NCBI GenBank assembly: GCA_036276195.1
Contig: DATBED010000023.1
Coordinates: 1-6,503, forward strand
Source: DATBED01 sp036276195
GTDB taxonomy: Bacteria > Patescibacteriota > Saccharimonadia > Saccharimonadales > UBA4665
Reading direction: 5' to 3'
Length of the DNA: 6,503 bases
The notes beneath the pieces were generated by a model. That model did no database searches, was not told where the DNA came from, and saw nothing but the letters and a program-made list of their open reading frames with translations. Every line of letters begins with the position of its first letter. The first letter of the stretch is position 1. The position numbers and the translations under genes are program-made. Of the stretch, positions 5,007-6,503 are shown piece after piece.

Positions 5007-6464
5007 CTAGGCGTTGTAGGTGCCGGCGCTGGTGGTGCCGCCGTGGCCGGTCCAGTTGGTGTGGAAGAACTCGCCGCGGGGTTTATCTACTCGTTCGTAG
5101 GTGTGCGCGCCAAAGTAATCACGCTGGGCCTGGATTAGATTGGCTGGCAACCTTTCGGAGCGGTAGCCGTCATAAAATGCCAGGGCGCTGCTCATGGCCG
5201 GCAGTGGGATGCCGGCGTAGGCGGACGAGGCGACTATGCTTCTCCAGGAAGCTTGGTTCTGATTGATCGCTTTGGCGAAAAAGTCATCTAATAACAGATT
5301 TGCCAGATCTGGTTGCTTTTCGTAAGCGGCCTTGATGTCGCCCAGAAAACGGCTGCGGATGATACAACCGCCGCGCCACATCTGGGCGATGCCGCCGTAG
5401 TTGAGGCTCCAGCGGTACTCTTCGGAGGCGGCGCGCATCAGCATATAGCCCTGGGCATAGCTGACGATTTTGGCGGCGTACAGCGCTTGCCGGACCATTT
5501 CCAGGAAGCCTTCTCGGCTGTCTAATTCTACTTTGGAGCTGCCTGGCAAAATCTTAGAAGCATTGACGCGTTGTTCTTTGAGGGCCGATAGGCTGCGGGC
5601 AAAGACGGCCTCGGTGATAAGGCTGACCGGCTGGCCCAGCTCGGCGGCACTTTGCACAGTCCATTTGCCGGTGCCCTTCTGGCCGGCCGCATCGAGGATT
5701 TTATCGACTAAGGACTGGCCGTCTGTATCTTTGTAGGCCAAAATCTCTGAGGTAATCTGGATCAGGTAGCTGTCGAGCTCACCCTTGTTCCACTCGGCAA
5801 AGACCGCTGCCATCTCATCAGTAGCAATCCCAGCGTAGTCCTTCATCAGTTGGTAGGCTTCGGCGATCAGCTGCATATCGCCGTATTCGATGCCGTTATG
5901 AACCATCTTGACGTAATGGCCCGCACCGCCTTCACCAACCCATTCGCAGCAAGGCGTGTCATCGGGCGCCTTGGCGGCAATCGACTGAAAAATGTCTTTA
6001 ACTTGTGGCCAGGCCGCTTTAGAGCCACCAGGCATAATTGACGGGCCGTGCCTGGCGCCCTCTTCGCCGCCAGAAACGCCGGTACCTATATATAAGAGTC
6101 CTTTAGCCTCGACGTACTTTAGCCGTCTCTCGGTGTCAGTGAAGTGCGAGTTGCCGCCGTCGATGATGATGTCGCCTGGCTCTAGCACCGGCAGCAGGTG
6201 TTCAATTGTTTGGTCGACGGCTTCGCCGGCCTTGACCATTAGCATGATTCGGCGTGGCCGCTTCAGCCGGCTGGCCATTTCTTGTAGGGAATGGGCTCCT
6301 ACCACGTTGGTACCGGCAGCCTCTTTATTTATAAAGTCATCAACCTTGCTGACTGTGCGGTTAAAGGCCACTACTTTAAAGCCGTGGTCATTTATATTTA
6401 GGATTAGGTTTTGGCCCATTACGGCCAATCCCATCACGGCAATATCGGCGTCACCCTCGTTCAT
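5007..6464 (-). CDS. gnd: 6-phosphogluconate dehydrogenase, decarboxylating
   Basis: Cytosolic enzyme of the oxidative pentose phosphate pathway: 6-phosphogluconate + NADP+ gives ribulose 5-phosphate + CO2 + NADPH. The 485 residues are full length for the long, classical form. The Rossmann fold starts with IAVMGLAVMGQNL (8-20), and N35-R36-T37 is the usual NADP-phosphate contact. IIDGGNSHFTDTERR (100-114) and GVSGGEEGARHGPS (129-142) are family signatures. By alignment from memory with the sheep enzyme, catalytic Lys183 and Glu190 correspond to K186 and E193 in VKMVHNGIEYGDMQ. R290 in FARSLSA and the tail residues R448 and H454 in QRDYFGAHTYE complete the substrate site, the last two reaching into the partner subunit. 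Nothing essential is missing. The tail TNWTGHGGTTSAGTYNA resembles eukaryotic enzymes. ATG at 6464 has no Shine-Dalgarno but has an extended -10 just upstream. No zwf or pgl lies in the window. Confidence 0.98.
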   Translation of the reverse strand: MNEGDADIAVMGLAVMGQNLILNINDHGFKVVAFNRTVSKVDDFINKEAAGTNVVGAHSLQEMASRLKRPRRIMLMVKAGEAVDQTIEHLLPVLEPGDIIIDGGNSHFTDTERRLKYVEAKGLLYIGTGVSGGEEGARHGPSIMPGGSKAAWPQVKDIFQSIAAKAPDDTPCCEWVGEGGAGHYVKMVHNGIEYGDMQLIAEAYQLMKDYAGIATDEMAAVFAEWNKGELDSYLIQITSEILAYKDTDGQSLVDKILDAAGQKGTGKWTVQSAAELGQPVSLITEAVFARSLSALKEQRVNASKILPGSSKVELDSREGFLEMVRQALYAAKIVSYAQGYMLMRAASEEYRWSLNYGGIAQMWRGGCIIRSRFLGDIKAAYEKQPDLANLLLDDFFAKAINQNQASWRSIVASSAYAGIPLPAMSSALAFYDGYRSERLPANLIQAQRDYFGAHTYERVDKPRGEFFHTNWTGHGGTTSAGTYNA

Positions 6465-6471
6465 AGCTTTA

Positions 6472-6480
6472 ATTGTAACA
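6472..6480 (-). promoter_or_regulatory. Candidate extended -10 promoter of gnd, placed for a leaderless mRNA
   Basis: The minus strand reads TGT-TACAAT (TGN plus five of six consensus bases). Only 7 nt separate it from the gnd ATG, so the transcript would begin at or one base before the start codon. A weak -35 candidate, TCGATA, lies at 6495-6500 with a 17-nt spacer. The absence of a Shine-Dalgarno is consistent with leaderless translation. Confidence 0.5.
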
Positions 6481-6503
6481 TCGGCGGCCTGATTTATCGA
6501 CAG

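Noticed and set aside
4644..5138. Plus-strand open frame spanning the ATPase-gnd junction
   Set aside because: It crosses two well-supported minus-strand genes and their promoter gap, and shows no domain.
5992..6492. Plus-strand open frame of 166 codons antisense to gnd
   Set aside because: It lies opposite the strongly conserved Rossmann part of gnd and its composition is that of a reverse-frame translation.
1..6503. Alternative genetic code with UGA as a sense codon
   Set aside because: All genes read through to full family length without any internal TGA. The absence of TGA among six stops is too few to mean anything.

Overview
The window reads as ordinary bacterial chromosome: dense coding, mid GC, standard genetic code. 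No tRNA, rRNA, insertion sequence or CRISPR array is visible. The style fits a member of the Patescibacteria (CPR), possibly Candidatus Saccharibacteria: very short gaps, a soluble histidine kinase with an SHQLRTPL H-box, little-known small membrane and helical proteins next to it, and first genes that seem to lack a Shine-Dalgarno. This assignment is an inference from style and memory; no marker gene is present to prove it. All six complete genes end in TAA or TAG and none is interrupted by TGA, so the UGA=Gly code of SR1/Gracilibacteria is not indicated.

Left block (1-2280, minus strand). Three genes are transcribed right to left: an 8-TM membrane protein of unknown family, a 94-residue soluble protein of unknown family, and a PAS-HisKA-HATPase histidine kinase cut by the left edge. 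They are almost contiguous (1 nt between the first two, 9 nt between the last two), with the Shine-Dalgarno of the second buried in the end of the first. They look like one operon and possibly one signalling unit.

Centre (2281-3347). A 104-116 nt divergent intergenic region separates that operon from a plus-strand gene for a stand-alone LPG-synthase-type (UPF0104/PF03706) membrane protein. Extended -10 elements can be seen for both directions and share sequence in inverted orientation. The plus-strand one sits where a leaderless mRNA would start. A 46-nt convergent gap with a modest hairpin follows.

Right block (3394-6464, minus strand). gnd (6-phosphogluconate dehydrogenase) is followed after 57 nt by a DrrA-type ABC ATPase and its ABC-2 permease, which overlap by one base (TAATG). 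The exporter has its own promoter candidates and an inverted repeat in the gap. gnd supplies NADPH and ribulose 5-phosphate; the exporter probably moves a hydrophobic or toxic compound out of the cell. No functional link between gnd and the exporter is evident. No stretch longer than 300 bases lacks a gene.
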